DNA of 64,000 bases. It comes from Yaniella halotolerans DSM 15476 (lineage in GTDB: Bacteria; Actinomycetota; Actinomycetes; Actinomycetales; Micrococcaceae). A program made the position numbers and the translations under genes. A model generated the notes under the pieces. It was not told where the DNA came from, made no database searches, and saw only the letters and a program-made list of their open reading frames with translations. Where the stretch lies: positions 1,240,001 through 1,304,000 of the forward strand of contig NZ_ATVQ01000001.1 in the NCBI RefSeq assembly GCF_000420805.1, in the 5' to 3' direction. Positions within the stretch are counted from its first letter, which is position 1. Each line of letters begins with the position of its first letter. Of this stretch, positions 44,513 through 54,034 are shown one piece after another.

Positions 44513-45379
44513 ATGCGTTTCAAGGTGGCGCTAGCACAACGCAAGCCGATTTTTGAGGAAGACCCGGTAGAGGCCTTCGCGCGCGATGTCGCCAAGACTC
44601 TTGCGAGGTATCCAGAAACGGGCATGTTGGTGTACCCCGAATTGCATTTGCACGGGACCGAGTACCTTCCTGAGGAACTGAGAGACCAGGCTGAGAGAGC
44701 GCGAGCGGTTGAGCTGGACTCGGAACTGGTTCGTGATCTCGGGGGAATCGCCAAGCGGTATGCGATTTGGCTGTGTCCAGGATCGATCGGCGAAATGGTA
44801 GGCGACGAATTTTATAACACGCAGTTACTTTTCAATCCAAGCGGGGAACTTGTAGCGCATTACCGCAAGATGTTTCCGTGGCGTCCCTTTGAACCACACG
44901 AGTACGGCACAGAATTTGTTGTGGTTGAAACGGATCTTGGACGGGCAGGGCTTTCGAATTGTTATGACGCGTGGTTCCCGGAGCACTCTCGTCATCTGGG
45001 GTGGTTTGGTGCTGAGTTTGTCCTGAACATTGTGAAAACTATCAGCCCTGACAGGGAACAAGAGCTCATTCTGGCCAAAGCGAACGCCATCGTGAATCAA
45101 AACTATATGCTGTCAGTCAATTGTGCTGCACCTGTTGGCAGGGGGCGCACTATCGCTGTGGACCCAGAGGGCTATGTGCTTGGTGAACTTGGTGATGATG
45201 AGGACACCTTGGTCGTCACCATTGACACTGATCGCTTAGCTCGTGTCCGTGAGGTTGGTACCCGCGGGACGAACCGTCTGTGGCACCAATTGGATGGTGG
45301 CAAAAGAGACATAAAACTTCCCATGTATCAGGGCAGACTGAGCCCAGATACTTTTAGACCGAAACGAGATAGAACATAA
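44513..45379 (+). CDS. Carbon-nitrogen hydrolase (nitrilase superfamily amidase)
   Basis: 288 residues. The Glu-Lys-Cys catalytic triad is readable: Glu in YPELHLHG (about 43), Lys in HYRKMFPWRPFEPHE (about 119) and Cys in LSNCYDAWFPEHSR (about 153). This layout suits amidases and N-carbamoyl hydrolases rather than nitrile-specific enzymes. An APC permease gene follows one base after the stop, so the enzyme probably cleaves an amide taken up by it. The substrate is not determined. AAAGGA lies upstream of the ATG. Confidence 0.83.
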   Translation: MRFKVALAQRKPIFEEDPVEAFARDVAKTLARYPETGMLVYPELHLHGTEYLPEELRDQAERARAVELDSELVRDLGGIAKRYAIWLCPGSIGEMVGDEFYNTQLLFNPSGELVAHYRKMFPWRPFEPHEYGTEFVVVETDLGRAGLSNCYDAWFPEHSRHLGWFGAEFVLNIVKTISPDREQELILAKANAIVNQNYMLSVNCAAPVGRGRTIAVDPEGYVLGELGDDEDTLVVTIDTDRLARVREVGTRGTNRLWHQLDGGKRDIKLPMYQGRLSPDTFRPKRDRT

Positions 45380-45380
45380 T

Positions 45381-46724
45381 ATGGCACAGCAGACTCTGGT
45401 TCGTTCTCTGAACCTTCGCTCCTTGGTTGTCTTCGGCCTGGCGTATATGACGCCGTTAATCGTGATTGGTACGTTTGGGGTGATCGCATCGATTACCTCT
45501 GGGGCATCAGCCGGTGCATATGCTTTAGCCACGGCCGCTATGCTTTTTACTGCGCACTCATATGCCCGTATGGCGAGCGTCTACCCAATTTCAGGGTCGG
45601 CATACACCTACGTCCGAGCCACTATGGGGGCAAAGCCAGGATTCATGGTGGGCTGGATGACGCTGCTGGATTACCTGTTTTTACCGATGGTGATTTGGTT
45701 GATCGGTGGCTCATATTTGCAAGCTCAATTTCCCGCCATCCCGTTAGCCGTGTGGATCATTATTTTTATCGTGGTCACTACGGTTGTGAATGTTGTTGGG
45801 ATGCGAGTAGCCGACAAAGTTAATGTGGTCCTAATGACATTCCAAGCACTGGTGTTGGTGCTCTTCGTGTTGTTTTCTATTGTGTCGGTCACAAGCGACG
45901 GCGGTCTGGCCTCTGTTTTCTCGATTGCTCCTTTTCTTGGTGAAGCTGGCGAAGCTACTCCGGTTGTAGCCGGTGCTGCGGTAGCAGCATACGCGTTTCT
46001 TGGTTTCGACGCTGTCACTACTATGTCCGAGGAAACGATCGAGCCGCGCAAGACCGTCCCGAAAGCCATTATGCTGATCGCGTTGATAGGTGGGGGCATA
46101 TTCGTTGTTGTCTCGTATGCCGTGCAACTGGTCCATCCGGGTGGGGTCTTCGAAAACGTGGATGCTGCAGGTTTCGAAATCGCGACCCGAATCGGCGGGG
46201 CAGCTTTCGCGGCAGTCTTCATCGCGGCGCTGGTGATCGCACAGTTTACTTCGGGCATCGCGGCTCAAACTGCAGGGTCGCGACTACTGTATGCAATGGG
46301 GCGCGATAGAGTCATGCCGAGAATTCTCTCAAGACTCGCCCCCAGATTTGCCACCCCTGTTGTTGCAATTGTTGCCATCGGCCTGGTGGGGCTCATCGCA
46401 TTGGCGATGGATGTCACGACTTCGACTTCCTTCATTAACTTCGGTGCGTTTATCTCATTTGCCATGGTCAATGTTGCAGTACTGGTGTATTGGTCACAGC
46501 GCAGGCGTGCGGGCGAATCCCTCAGCTCACTCGCGTGGGTTGTAGCTCCGTTACTCGGTGTCGTCGTCGTGCTGACGTTGCTGACACAGCTGGACATCCA
46601 CGCTATTACCTTGGGAATAGCGTGGATGGTGATCGGTGTGATTGTTCTCGCGGTACTTACACGAGGATTCCGTGTCAATCCGCCAGAGACAGTAGATGAG
46701 TTAGGTGAAAAACTAGAAGTTTAG
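45381..46724 (+). CDS. APC-superfamily amino acid/amide permease
   Basis: 447 residues and about 12 helices. The APC hallmark GLAYMTPLIVIGTFGVI, SGSAYTYVRATMGAKPGFMVGW (given in part), and GFDAVTTMSEETIEPRKTVPKA are all present. It couples uptake of amino acids or related compounds to protons or sodium. It is co-transcribed with the upstream amidase. The stop overlaps the convergent HEAT-repeat gene by four bases. Confidence 0.9.
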   Translation: MAQQTLVRSLNLRSLVVFGLAYMTPLIVIGTFGVIASITSGASAGAYALATAAMLFTAHSYARMASVYPISGSAYTYVRATMGAKPGFMVGWMTLLDYLFLPMVIWLIGGSYLQAQFPAIPLAVWIIIFIVVTTVVNVVGMRVADKVNVVLMTFQALVLVLFVLFSIVSVTSDGGLASVFSIAPFLGEAGEATPVVAGAAVAAYAFLGFDAVTTMSEETIEPRKTVPKAIMLIALIGGGIFVVVSYAVQLVHPGGVFENVDAAGFEIATRIGGAAFAAVFIAALVIAQFTSGIAAQTAGSRLLYAMGRDRVMPRILSRLAPRFATPVVAIVAIGLVGLIALAMDVTTSTSFINFGAFISFAMVNVAVLVYWSQRRRAGESLSSLAWVVAPLLGVVVVLTLLTQLDIHAITLGIAWMVIGVIVLAVLTRGFRVNPPETVDELGEKLEV

Positions 46725-47302
46725 TACCTCGAAGCGATGGCCAGATCAGGACGGTTGTGACGTTTTGAGATCTCGTCGAGTGCGTCCTCGGCGGCGGCAG
46801 CTAGCACCGTGTTTGGATCCATGACGAGTCGCTGCAGACGGTCAATAGCGACGTCATGCTGCGGGGTGGCGGTCGCACCGATGGCGTTGGCGGCAGCAAC
46901 ACGAACCTGCGGATAGGCGTCATTGGCCAGGAGCGCGACTAGGTCGTCGACCATTGTGAGTTCGTGGTGGCCTACGAGTTCGGCGGCGACTTCGCGAACC
47001 TGCCATTCGTCGTCGGTAAGTGCGCCTTGGACGGCGTCGGTGGCTTTGTGGTGCCAGGCGTGGAGGAGTGCTTGGCCGGCCCAAACGCGACCCATATAGA
47101 CTTCGATGGCATCCATACCGCCCAAGAGTTTGATGTCAGGATCGGATTCGGCGCCCGGCGTAGTCTGGCCGGACAGGAGTCGCATGGCCCAGTCGACGAG
47201 GGTGGTGTACCCCAGTGTTTCAACGGCGTTGGCGATTCGCACGGTCACGGGTTTAGCAAAGTGATCCGGAGTATTGGAGGAAGGCTGTGAAGAAAAGGAC
47301 AT
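46721..47302 (-). CDS. HEAT-repeat protein
   Basis: 193 residues from the ATG at 47302; five more codons are possible upstream. The middle and C-terminal part carry HEAT/PBS-lyase-type repeats (DDEWQVREVAAELVGHHEL, then NDAYPQVRVAAANAIGATA and LVMDPNTVLAAAAEDALDEI). This is a soluble alpha-solenoid, probably a protein-binding scaffold. No partner is indicated. No ribosome-binding site is visible at either start. Confidence 0.7.
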   Translation of the reverse strand: MSFSSQPSSNTPDHFAKPVTVRIANAVETLGYTTLVDWAMRLLSGQTTPGAESDPDIKLLGGMDAIEVYMGRVWAGQALLHAWHHKATDAVQGALTDDEWQVREVAAELVGHHELTMVDDLVALLANDAYPQVRVAAANAIGATATPQHDVAIDRLQRLVMDPNTVLAAAAEDALDEISKRHNRPDLAIASRY

Positions 47303-47344
47303 GCGTCTATTGTGCACACAAGATCAAGTGGTAGTTTAGGAATT

Positions 47345-48304
47345 ATGCGCTCGCGAAGTTCCATTACGTTACACTTCCGGGCTGAAGCGTACGATCATCC
47401 TTCGGGCTACGTGGACGCCGGTACGGTTATGAGCTGGTTGGATAAAGCCGGTTACGCTACTGCCGCTACTTGGGCTGCCACGAATGTAGTGGCCACCTAT
47501 ATCGGAAATATGCGATTCGGCCATCCGGTACCCGTTGATACGCAGATCGCGGCCCAGGCCAGACTTATTTACACCGAGGAATCGCGGGTGCATGTTCAGG
47601 CTCGGTTGGCGTTACCTGATGTTTTGGGTGCCGACGGCGAGCCGACCGTGGCTACGTGGGTGGTCATTGTCTACGAAGCCGTTGACGCCCAGGGCGAGCC
47701 AAAACAGGTCAAGAAGTGGGAGCCTCGCACGGATGCGGGGCATCGTCGTCGTGAAGTCGCTGCTATTCGCTCCATTGAACATACCCGCGGTGAAGAGTCG
47801 CTGGGACAAGTGTCATTTCCTGACGCGTCCGAAACCACCGCCGAAGTTGTTCTGCTGTGCTTCATTGCCCACGCCGCGAGCGTGACCCCCGGATTCCGAT
47901 TGCAGGGCGGTACCCTGATGAACTGGCTCGATGAGGCGGCCTACGTGTGTGCTTCGCGTTGGGCCGGCAAACCCACGGTCGCAGTTTTTGCAGGTGGCGT
48001 GCAGTTTTACCACGGCGTATATGTGGGCGATATCGTCGAAATTGAAGCCCGCGTTGTCCACACCACAGAGCGCTCGATCTATTTGGTAGTCCGCGCCTGG
48101 TCGGGTAAAGCGCACGACCGTGACCTTCACCAGGTCGCCCAGTCGATTGCGATCATGGTCGTCGCCGGTGATGGCAAGGCTGAACCTGTTCCGGGCTGGC
48201 AACCGCAAACCGATGCGGAGAAGCAGCTGCAGCGTCATGCAATTGATCTGGTCACCCTGCGCAACCGCAACGTTTATGAATGGTCTACGGTAGAAATTCC
48301 GTAA
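47345..48304 (+). CDS. Acyl-CoA thioesterase with two hotdog domains
   Basis: I chose the ATG at 47345, preceded by TTTAGGAATT. 319 residues containing two related BFIT/ACOT-type domains: one with YVDAGTVMSWLDKAGYATA (about 18-36), the other with LQGGTLMNWLDEAAYVCASR (about 188-207). The conserved Asp of each domain is kept. Enzymes of this kind hydrolyse medium- to long-chain acyl-CoA. The gene lies 12 bp ahead of a heterodimeric exporter with which it may be co-transcribed. Confidence 0.83.
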   Translation: MRSRSSITLHFRAEAYDHPSGYVDAGTVMSWLDKAGYATAATWAATNVVATYIGNMRFGHPVPVDTQIAAQARLIYTEESRVHVQARLALPDVLGADGEPTVATWVVIVYEAVDAQGEPKQVKKWEPRTDAGHRRREVAAIRSIEHTRGEESLGQVSFPDASETTAEVVLLCFIAHAASVTPGFRLQGGTLMNWLDEAAYVCASRWAGKPTVAVFAGGVQFYHGVYVGDIVEIEARVVHTTERSIYLVVRAWSGKAHDRDLHQVAQSIAIMVVAGDGKAEPVPGWQPQTDAEKQLQRHAIDLVTLRNRNVYEWSTVEIP

Positions 48305-48316
48305 GAGGAACCCAAC

Positions 48317-50044
48317 TTGCTCAAACTCCTGGCGCGCTTCGGCCGCCCCTATCTTGGCCACATCCTGGCCGTGATCGCGCTGCAACTGCTCACAGTCGGT
48401 GCTATCCTGTTTTTACCCGCACTAAACGCCCAAATCATTGACGACGGTATTGCCACCGGAGACACCGGGGTAATTTGGAACCTGGGTGGCATCATGCTGG
48501 CCGTGGCGTTTGCGCAACTCGCCGCCGCGATCGCCTCGGTATGGTTCGCTGCCCGATCGGCTATGTCTATCGGACATGATCTGCGTGCCGCAATCTTCCG
48601 GCGGGTTTCTGGGTTCTCGTCGTACCAAATGTCGCAGTTTGGCCCGGCAACGCTCATCACCCGCGCCACCAACGATGTGCAGCAGTTGCAAATGGTCACG
48701 CTCATGTCGCTGAGCATGCTGGTCATGGCGCCGATCATGGCGGCCGGCGGAGTGGTCATGGCGTTGCGCGAAGATGCCGGACTCAGCTGGCTCGTCTGGG
48801 CTGCGGTGCCGGTGATCGTCGTCATTATGGTCGGTGCTGGGCTCAAGATGATGCCGCTGTTCCGGCAGATGCAGGAAGCCATTGACGACGTGAACCATAC
48901 CCTGCGCGAGCAAATTACGGGAATGCGTGTGGTCCGGGCGTTTGTGCGCGAAGACTACGAAGCCAAGCGCTTCACCAAGGCCAACCAGCATCTGGCCGAT
49001 TTGGCGGTGGGCGTCGGCAAGATTTTTGTGCTGCTGTTTCCACTCATCTCGTTGGTGCTGCACATCGCCACGGCAGCGGTCCTGTGGTTCGGTGGAATGC
49101 GAGTAGCCGATGGACTGGTCGAAGTCGGCTCGCTGACGGCGTTCATGCAGTACCTGTTGCAAATTCTGATGGCCGTCATGATGGCCACCATGATTTTCCT
49201 CATGATCCCGCGAGCGATGGTTGCGGCCAAACGCATCAACGAAGTGCTAGCGACCGAACCCGAACTCACCGAGGGCACCCGCGAGGCCGACGACGTGGCA
49301 GGTCACCTCGAGTTTAAGAACGTCAGTTTTTCGTATCCCGGTGCCGACGAACCGGTGCTCGAGGATATTTCGTTCACCGCAGCGCCCGGACAGACCATCG
49401 GGATTATCGGGTCCACGGGGTCGGGCAAAACCACGCTGTTGAACCTCATTCCGCGGCTGATCGATACCAGTGCGGGCCAGGTGTTGATCGACGACGTCCC
49501 GGTCGCCGAATACAGCCGCGCCGCCCTGTCCAAGGTCGTGGGTATGGTGCCCCAAAAGGCTTACCTGTTCTCGGGGACCGTGGCCTCGAACGTACGCTTC
49601 GGCGCTCCAAACGCCTCAAACGACGACGTGTGGCACGCACTGGAAACCGCGCAGGCCCGCGATTTTGTGATCGCACGAGAAACCAACGGCGCCACCGGAC
49701 TGGAATCGACGATTGCCCAGGGCGGTACCGATGTTTCGGGCGGGCAACGTCAACGGTTGGCGATCGGTCGCACCCTTGCCGCCGCCCCGAAGATCTACGT
49801 ATTTGACGACTCGTTTTCAGCGCTGGATGCCACCACGGATGCAGCCCTACGTGATGCCCTGGCCGAACAGCTGAGCCACGCAACCATTCTGATTGTGGCG
49901 CAACGTGTGGCCACCATCCAAGACGCCGACCACATTCTGGTCATGGAACACGGCCGCATCGTCGACGCCGGCACACACGATTACCTGAGCGAAACCAGCA
50001 CCGTGTACCAACAAATCGTTGCATCGCAGGTGGGCCATGTCTGA
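48317..50044 (+). CDS. ABC exporter half-transporter, subunit A (degenerate catalytic Glu)
   Basis: 575 residues from a TTG behind AAGAGGAACCC. Six transmembrane helices (to about 310) are followed by a nucleotide-binding domain. Walker A is GSTGSGKTT and the signature VSGGQRQRLAIG is canonical, but Walker B ends IYVFDDSFSALD: Asp replaces the catalytic Glu. With the next gene this gives one degenerate and one active ATP site, as in BmrCD, TM287/288 and TmrAB. The ORFs overlap by eight bases. It is a likely multidrug or lipid exporter. Confidence 0.9.
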   Translation: MLKLLARFGRPYLGHILAVIALQLLTVGAILFLPALNAQIIDDGIATGDTGVIWNLGGIMLAVAFAQLAAAIASVWFAARSAMSIGHDLRAAIFRRVSGFSSYQMSQFGPATLITRATNDVQQLQMVTLMSLSMLVMAPIMAAGGVVMALREDAGLSWLVWAAVPVIVVIMVGAGLKMMPLFRQMQEAIDDVNHTLREQITGMRVVRAFVREDYEAKRFTKANQHLADLAVGVGKIFVLLFPLISLVLHIATAAVLWFGGMRVADGLVEVGSLTAFMQYLLQILMAVMMATMIFLMIPRAMVAAKRINEVLATEPELTEGTREADDVAGHLEFKNVSFSYPGADEPVLEDISFTAAPGQTIGIIGSTGSGKTTLLNLIPRLIDTSAGQVLIDDVPVAEYSRAALSKVVGMVPQKAYLFSGTVASNVRFGAPNASNDDVWHALETAQARDFVIARETNGATGLESTIAQGGTDVSGGQRQRLAIGRTLAAAPKIYVFDDSFSALDATTDAALRDALAEQLSHATILIVAQRVATIQDADHILVMEHGRIVDAGTHDYLSETSTVYQQIVASQVGHV

Positions 50045-51812
50045 AACCACTGATCCCGGCCGCAAGGCCAATGCTTTCTGGCCGTCAGCGCTGCGCCTGC
50101 TGAAGGTTTTTGCACCGTATAAACTCCAGCTAATGACGGCCGTCGTGGTAACTGTCGTCTCGGTGGTGCTGCAGGTGTGGGCGCCGTTGATCCTTGGTGA
50201 GGCCGTCAACGTGCTCTTCCACACCGACGGTATCGATTTCGCTCGCCTGGGCGAACTCATCGCGCGTGTGCTCGCCATGTACGTCGTCGCGATGGCCCTG
50301 ATGTGGTTGCAGGGGCGCATTCTGATCATTATTGGTGTGCGCATTACCTACCTGCTGCGTCAGGACGTCGAACGCAAAATTCACCGGGTGCCGAGTAACT
50401 GGTTCGATGGCACACAGCGCGGCGATTTGCTGTCACGCACCACCAACGACGTCGACAATATTCAAAACGCACTGCAACAAACCGTGTCGTCGCTGCTCAA
50501 CGGACTGTTGACAATCATCGGTATCACCATCATGATGTTTGCGATCTCGTGGCGGTTGGCGTTGATCGCGTTGATTGCAGTACCGATTGCTGCTCTCGTT
50601 GTGGGCATTATCGGCAAGCGAGCCCAGAAACTCTTCTCGGCGCAGTGGGCCAATACGGGCAAACTTAACGGCCACGTTGAAGAAGCATTCACCGGCCACG
50701 AGGTCGTCACGCTGTTCAACCGCCAGGAGGCGATGAACGAAGAGTTCGCCGCCCGCAATGACGCCGTGTACCAGGCCAGCTATAAGGCGCAGTTCATTTC
50801 GGGCATGATCCACCCGATTATGCAGTGGGTGACGTATCTCGGCTACGTGGGCATCGCCGTGGTAGGTGCGCTGCAGGTGGCGGCCGGTCGGCTGCCGCTG
50901 GGCTCGGTCACCGCATTCATCCAGTACTCGCGAGAATTTAATCAGCCCCTGGGACAACTGGCGGGTCTGGCCAATATGATCATCTCCGCGGTGGCCTCGG
51001 CCGAGCGGGTCTTCGAATTCCTCGATGCCGAAGACGAAGACGATACTGACGGGGAACTAGACCAGGTTGTCGGCGCCGTCGAATTCCAGAACGTGGCGTT
51101 TGGCTACGGCGAGACGCCACTGATCACCAACCTCAATCTGCGGGTTGAACCCGGTCAGCTGGTGGCCATTGTCGGCCCCACCGGCGCGGGCAAAACGACC
51201 CTGGTGAACTTGCTGATGCGGTTTTACGACGTCGATGCCGGAGCCATCCTGCTCGACGGCACAGACATTTCGACGGTCTCGCGGGCACAGCTGCGCAAAC
51301 CGATCGGCATGGTGTTGCAGGACGCCGTGTTGTTCTCGGGTTCGATCAAACACAACATTGCTTACAGCCGCCCCGATGCTACGGACGAGCAGATCATCGC
51401 TGCGGCACAGGCTGCGCGCGCTGATCACTTCATCAACCAGCTCCCGGAGGGTTACGACACCGAAATCAGTCTGGACGCCGATGCGATTTCGGCGGGTGAG
51501 CGCCAGTTGCTGACGATCGCCCGGGCATTCCTCTCTGACCCGCGCCTGCTGATTTTGGACGAGGCGACGTCGTCGGTTGATACCAGAACCGAAGCGTTGA
51601 TTCAGGAGGCCCTGGCGAAACTACAACAGGGGCGCACCTCATTTGTTATCGCACACCGCCTGTCGACCATCCGCGCTGCCGATGTGATTGTGGTCATGGA
51701 TCACGGCGATGTGGTCGAACAGGGGACACATGCGCAACTGGTGGCAGCCGGTGGAATGTACCATGACTTATACACCGCCCAAACCCAGCACAACCTTGAA
51801 GGAGGCCGGTGA
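50037..51812 (+). CDS. ABC exporter half-transporter, subunit B (degenerate signature)
   Basis: 591 residues from the ATG at 50037, overlapping the stop of subunit A. Six helices, then Walker A GPTGAGKTT and a normal Walker B, LLILDEATSSVD. The signature motif is altered to ISAGERQLL. In the heterodimer this weak signature faces the Asp-containing site of subunit A, so both defects fall in the same composite ATP site. The other site should be fully active. The stop overlaps the next gene's GTG. Confidence 0.9.
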   Translation: MSETTDPGRKANAFWPSALRLLKVFAPYKLQLMTAVVVTVVSVVLQVWAPLILGEAVNVLFHTDGIDFARLGELIARVLAMYVVAMALMWLQGRILIIIGVRITYLLRQDVERKIHRVPSNWFDGTQRGDLLSRTTNDVDNIQNALQQTVSSLLNGLLTIIGITIMMFAISWRLALIALIAVPIAALVVGIIGKRAQKLFSAQWANTGKLNGHVEEAFTGHEVVTLFNRQEAMNEEFAARNDAVYQASYKAQFISGMIHPIMQWVTYLGYVGIAVVGALQVAAGRLPLGSVTAFIQYSREFNQPLGQLAGLANMIISAVASAERVFEFLDAEDEDDTDGELDQVVGAVEFQNVAFGYGETPLITNLNLRVEPGQLVAIVGPTGAGKTTLVNLLMRFYDVDAGAILLDGTDISTVSRAQLRKPIGMVLQDAVLFSGSIKHNIAYSRPDATDEQIIAAAQAARADHFINQLPEGYDTEISLDADAISAGERQLLTIARAFLSDPRLLILDEATSSVDTRTEALIQEALAKLQQGRTSFVIAHRLSTIRAADVIVVMDHGDVVEQGTHAQLVAAGGMYHDLYTAQTQHNLEGGR

Positions 51813-52687
51813 GTAGCTACCCGACAGGATGGCCAGGCCAGTACCCCAACAGTGGTTGGCCGCAACCACAATCGCAACGGCGCGACAGAGCCTCGCACGC
51901 CGCCGATAAAACCGCCTCGAACCCCGGAAAATTTCACTGGGGCGATCTGTTTGCGCTGATCGTTTACATTGGCGGGTTTGTCCTCGGCGCCATGCTGCTG
52001 GTCTTCTCCATCCCGGGCGTGACCGAGTTTGGAGCCCAAGCGTATGGCCACGAGCCCATCTCCTTCGAAGAGGTCCTGAACCAGAATCCGATGCCGGGCT
52101 GGTTCTTGATGTATTCCAACGTGGTGCTCTACGGCATCACCGGGATCGTCATGCTGTTGGTATCGTGGCGACCATTTGTACAGTCCTTCCGCTGGTTCGC
52201 GAGCTGGTGGTGGGTCAAAGTCTTGCTCCTACCGGTCATCTGGCTGGCGACCCTGATGCTGACCTCGGCGCTATTGATGCTTTCCGGACAAGATCCCGAT
52301 GTCTCGGCGAACCAGGAAGCAGTCGAGCAGGCTGCGGGTGAATCGTCACTGATCATCTCGATTGTCGTGATGGGGCTGCTCGGACCATTCGTCGAAGAGT
52401 ACATTTTCCGTCACCTGCTGATCGGTAAACTCTCCCGTTGGATCCCGGTTTGGGTCACGGCGCCGGTCTCGATCATCGCGTTTACTCTGTTGCACTTCAT
52501 CGGCGACCCGAATATGTCGATTGCCTCGGTATTGCCCTATGTTTCGATGGCGCTCGCCTTCACCGCGGTGTACCTGATTTCCAAGAAATCCTTCGCCTAC
52601 GCCTGGCTCTCGCACGCCTTCAATAACGTGGTTTCCGTGGTGCTGCTGCATGTGACCACGATGGAAACGGCACTGGTGACCTTCTAG
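51809..52687 (+). CDS. CPBP-family intramembrane metalloprotease
   Basis: 292 residues starting with GTG (GTGA overlap; GGAGG upstream). The first 40 residues are Gln/Pro/Trp-rich and soluble, followed by about seven membrane segments. The CPBP/Abi active-site motifs are present: FVEEYIFRHLLIG (EExxxR), FTLLHFIGDP and YAWLSHAFNNV. These enzymes are Rce1-like proteases that in bacteria are linked to bacteriocin immunity or maturation. Its tight coupling to the exporter suggests a processing step for the exported compound (inference). Confidence 0.87.
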   Translation: MSSYPTGWPGQYPNSGWPQPQSQRRDRASHAADKTASNPGKFHWGDLFALIVYIGGFVLGAMLLVFSIPGVTEFGAQAYGHEPISFEEVLNQNPMPGWFLMYSNVVLYGITGIVMLLVSWRPFVQSFRWFASWWWVKVLLLPVIWLATLMLTSALLMLSGQDPDVSANQEAVEQAAGESSLIISIVVMGLLGPFVEEYIFRHLLIGKLSRWIPVWVTAPVSIIAFTLLHFIGDPNMSIASVLPYVSMALAFTAVYLISKKSFAYAWLSHAFNNVVSVVLLHVTTMETALVTF

Positions 52688-52694
52688 AGCCACC

Positions 52695-54017
52695 ATGTCT
52701 ACCTCATCGATGACCCGCCAGATTCTGTCGCTGGCGGTCCCGGCTTTCGGCGCGCTGATTGCCGAGCCATTGTTTTTGCTGGCAGATACGGCGATGATCG
52801 GTCGACTCGGGGCTGCAGAGCTCGCGGGAGTTGGGCTGGCTGCTGCGATCGTTCAAACGGTCACGGGCCTGCTGATCTTCCTGGCCTACTCGACCACCCC
52901 CGCCGTTGCGCGATTCCTCGGCGCCGGTCAGCTCGGCAATGCCCTGGCCCGCGGCCGCGATGGCATCTGGTTGGGGTTGGGGCTGGGCGCCGTCATCGGT
53001 GTGATCGGCTGGTATGCCGCACCGCTGCTGGAACATGTGGCCACCGACGACGCCGCACCTCACGCGATCGCCTATATGCAGTACTCGATGATCGGGCTAC
53101 CCGCCATGCTCGCCGTTTTAGCCGCAACCGGCGTGCTGCGCGGACTCCAAGATGCCACCACCCCGCTGATCGTTGCCGGTGTGGGATTCGGCGTCAACAT
53201 TGTGGCCAATTACGTGCTGATCTACGTGCTGCACTTGGGGGTCACCGGCTCCGCGATTGGTACTTCGGTTATTCAGTGGTTGATGTTCGCTACCTATGCG
53301 GTCATCCTGTTACCGCGCATGCGACACCACGGCGTGGGACTCAGACCAAAGACGGCGGGTCTGCGCGCTACCGCACAGGTGGGCTCTTGGCTCCTGGTCC
53401 GCTCGGCTTCACTGCGTGTCGCCGTGCTGGCCACCGTTTTGACCGCGACGTCACTGGGTACCGAAGTCCTGGCAGCACACCAAATCGTGTTCAACGTCTA
53501 TTCGACCATGGCGTTTGCGTTGGACGCCCTGGCGATTGCCGCCCAGGCGCTTATTGGTAAAGAGCTGGGTGCTTCCAATGTTGCCGCGGTGCGCGCCTTG
53601 ACCAAAATGATGATCCGTTGGTCCGTTGGCTTCGGTGTGCTGACGGGTATCTTATTGGGGATTGGAGCGTTCTGGCTGCCCCATATTTTCACCACCGATC
53701 CCAGTGTTGTCGCCGCGACCACCGCCGGGCTCATCGTCCTGGCGGTGTCACAACCATTATCGGGCTACGTCTTCGTGCTCGATGGCATCCTGATGGGTGC
53801 CGGCGATGCCAAATATTTGGGACTGGTGGGTATCGCCAATATCATCGTCTATCTGCCCGCGCTGGCAGGCCTAACCGTACTGGCCAATCAAACAACCCAC
53901 ATTGGGGCCGTGGCCTGGGTGTGGGTCGGATTCGCCGGAGTCTACCTCGCGGCGCGAGCGCTGGGCCTCTGGTTGCGTATTCGCCGTGACACGTGGATTC
54001 GAGTGGGCGCAGCATGA
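52695..54017 (+). CDS. MATE-family efflux transporter (DinF-like)
   Basis: 440 residues and 12 predicted helices in two similar halves. PAFGALIAEPLFLLADTAMIGRLG is the standard N-terminal MATE signature (shown in part). GALQVAA-like spacing and EVLAAHQIVFNVYSTMAFALDALAIAAQALIG in the second half also fit; only short parts are diagnostic. It exports cationic or lipophilic compounds against sodium or protons. It lies seven bases after the CPBP protease gene. Confidence 0.9.
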   Translation: MSTSSMTRQILSLAVPAFGALIAEPLFLLADTAMIGRLGAAELAGVGLAAAIVQTVTGLLIFLAYSTTPAVARFLGAGQLGNALARGRDGIWLGLGLGAVIGVIGWYAAPLLEHVATDDAAPHAIAYMQYSMIGLPAMLAVLAATGVLRGLQDATTPLIVAGVGFGVNIVANYVLIYVLHLGVTGSAIGTSVIQWLMFATYAVILLPRMRHHGVGLRPKTAGLRATAQVGSWLLVRSASLRVAVLATVLTATSLGTEVLAAHQIVFNVYSTMAFALDALAIAAQALIGKELGASNVAAVRALTKMMIRWSVGFGVLTGILLGIGAFWLPHIFTTDPSVVAATTAGLIVLAVSQPLSGYVFVLDGILMGAGDAKYLGLVGIANIIVYLPALAGLTVLANQTTHIGAVAWVWVGFAGVYLAARALGLWLRIRRDTWIRVGAA

Positions 54018-54034
54018 CTAGAATAGGAACCGAC

